Origin: RQOF01 sp964394475
GTDB lineage: Bacteria; Calditrichota; Calditrichia; RBG-13-44-9
Direction: 5' to 3'
Length of the DNA stretch: 64,000 nucleotides
NCBI GenBank assembly: GCA_964394475.1
Contig: CAYMXZ010000001.1
Location: 4,949-68,948 of the forward strand
The position numbers and the translations under genes were made by a program. The notes beneath the pieces were generated by a model. It saw only the letters and a list, made by a program, of their open reading frames with translations, ran no database searches and had not been told where the DNA came from. Of this stretch, positions 62,934 through 64,000 are shown piece after piece. The stretch's first letter is position 1, and each line of letters starts with the position of its first letter.

Positions 62934-64000
62934 TTAGACCTCCTTCAGCAATTCAGATGATGATTTTTGTCTTGCCAATAAAAGTTGAAGTTGTCTCCAG
63001 GCATTATCGATAATTTGTTCTTCTGAGTAATTGTTTATTTTTTTATTAAACACCATCCATTTTCCATCTATCATGACATGCCATACATTTGAGGTATTGC
63101 CAGAATAAACTATTTGTGAATAAATATCATCGGCAGGGATACTATGGACTTTATTCAACTCCAGCACGACCAGATCGGCTTTTTTGCCCACTTCCAGACT
63201 GCCAATTTTGTCGCTCAGACCTAAGGTTTTTGCCCCTCCACGGGTGGCCATATCAAATACCATTTTTGCTGAAATTGAATTTACCCCAGTTCGAGGTTTT
63301 TGGATTAACGCAGCCAGACGCATCTCATTAAAAATATCCAGATTATTGTTACAGGCGGCACCATCCGAACCCAGACTTACATTTATTCCTTTGTCCAGGA
63401 ATTCAGGGATTGGTGCAATACCAGAACCTAATTTAAGATTCGCGGTGGGACAATGTAAGACATTTATATCATAGTCGGAAATCCATTGAATTTCTCTCTT
63501 TGATACCCAGATGCAGTGTGCCAGGCAGAGATGAGACGAGGCCAGATTATATTTCACAAAATATTCCAGATTTGAATATCCAGTAAAATCTTTAACCATC
63601 TGCCATTCTCTCTTATTCTCTGCACAATGGCTGTGAATAATCAAATCGTAAGCCTTTGATAGTTCTTTAACTTCCTCCCATAATTTCGTACTGCAGGAAA
63701 GAACAAATCGGGGTGCTAAGGCATACTGGATTCGTCCCTCATCATAATGATGCCATTTATCGATTAATTCTTTCGTGGAGGCGATCACCTGCTCGGTCTC
63801 TTGTTTAAATGATTGAGTACCAGTATCCATCATTACCATCCCACTCGCTCCCCGTATACCGCTACTGGCCAATTCTTCAAAAATGATTTCCTGATAGGTG
63901 GGATTCCCCATATCTAAAATGCAGGTAGTTCCGCTCAACAGTAATTCGGCTAATCCCAGGCGCGCAGAAGCCCGGAGGGATTCTTCGTTATGAGCTATTT
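62934..64000 (-). CDS. Amidohydrolase, MTA/SAH deaminase-like, 5' end beyond window
   Basis: The frame stays open to the right edge, so the N-terminus is missing. The visible 355 residues start IAHNEESLRASARLGLAE and include LSGTTCILDMGN, the metal-binding His pair in IIHSHCAENKREW and LAHCIWVSKREI, and NVSLGSDGAACNNNLDIF with the catalytic Asp. This is the pattern of 5'-methylthioadenosine/S-adenosylhomocysteine deaminases and related chlorohydrolases, which deaminate purine nucleosides. A shorter internal TTG start at 63938 would cut the barrel and is unlikely. It heads an operon with a TPR lipoprotein and adenosine deaminase. Confidence 0.88.
   Translation of the reverse strand, partial: IAHNEESLRASARLGLAELLLSGTTCILDMGNPTYQEIIFEELASSGIRGASGMVMMDTGTQSFKQETEQVIASTKELIDKWHHYDEGRIQYALAPRFVLSCSTKLWEEVKELSKAYDLIIHSHCAENKREWQMVKDFTGYSNLEYFVKYNLASSHLCLAHCIWVSKREIQWISDYDINVLHCPTANLKLGSGIAPIPEFLDKGINVSLGSDGAACNNNLDIFNEMRLAALIQKPRTGVNSISAKMVFDMATRGGAKTLGLSDKIGSLEVGKKADLVVLELNKVHSIPADDIYSQIVYSGNTSNVWHVMIDGKWMVFNKKINNYSEEQIIDNAWRQLQLLLARQKSSSELLKEV

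Overview
The window looks like chromosomal core sequence from a Gram-negative bacterium of the FCB group, probably a Calditrichota/KSB1/Marinimicrobia-type lineage. This placement is inferred from gene content: a secreted M6 peptidase ends in a type IX secretion (T9SS) sorting domain with the YPNPFNPSTT motif, a PorZ-like double propeller is present, several lipoproteins and outer-membrane barrels occur, and bacillithiol synthesis (bshA) is encoded. No tRNA, rRNA, CRISPR array, transposase, integrase or phage gene was seen. The DNA is moderately AT-rich and gene-dense, and all genes appear intact; the last one runs off the right edge.

Left part (1-12.8 kb): a secreted C69 dipeptidase, an orphan ParA ATPase, a small HEAGH membrane protein, the T9SS-exported M6 peptidase, a TenA_E-like protein and an unknown lipoprotein. 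These are followed by a compact minus-strand cluster of a rifampin-phosphotransferase-like ATP/His enzyme, a divergent PlsY-like acyltransferase and an ICMT-like membrane methyltransferase. That cluster is the best candidate for an undescribed pathway, perhaps lipid modification.

12.8-22.9 kb: two FtsX-type ABC export systems back to back. The minus-strand one encodes an outer-membrane barrel, an ATPase, two permeases and a LolA-like carrier, with ATGA overlaps at both permease/permease and permease/LolA junctions. The plus-strand one encodes a MacA-like adaptor, an ATPase and two permeases. Both resemble routes from the inner membrane across the periplasm.

23-39.3 kb: a CoA-type Nudix hydrolase, a sodium:solute symporter with a charged insertion and a degenerate histidine-kinase-like protein. 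These are followed by a long minus-strand stretch: riboflavin genes ribD-ribE-ribBA-ribH under an FMN riboswitch with a predicted terminator/antiterminator switch, then the PorZ-like propeller, recN, murA and a GT-C membrane glycosyltransferase. A second GT-C protein lies upstream of the riboswitch.

39.6-55.2 kb: cysS, an HDOD-like/GADEF protein preceded by a large hairpin, trmJ, hisS with a small CX4CH lipoprotein, a REC-GAF-GGDEF regulator coupled to bshA and a glycerophosphodiester phosphodiesterase, a 1031-residue protease/propeller/barrel fusion, radA and an NHL-repeat protein.

55.3-64 kb: rny, a ferritin-like protein, a MEMO1 homologue lacking usual metal ligands, AMMECR1, LemA, and a minus-strand purine-salvage-like operon (amidohydrolase, TPR lipoprotein, adenosine deaminase, GCS2-like ligase).
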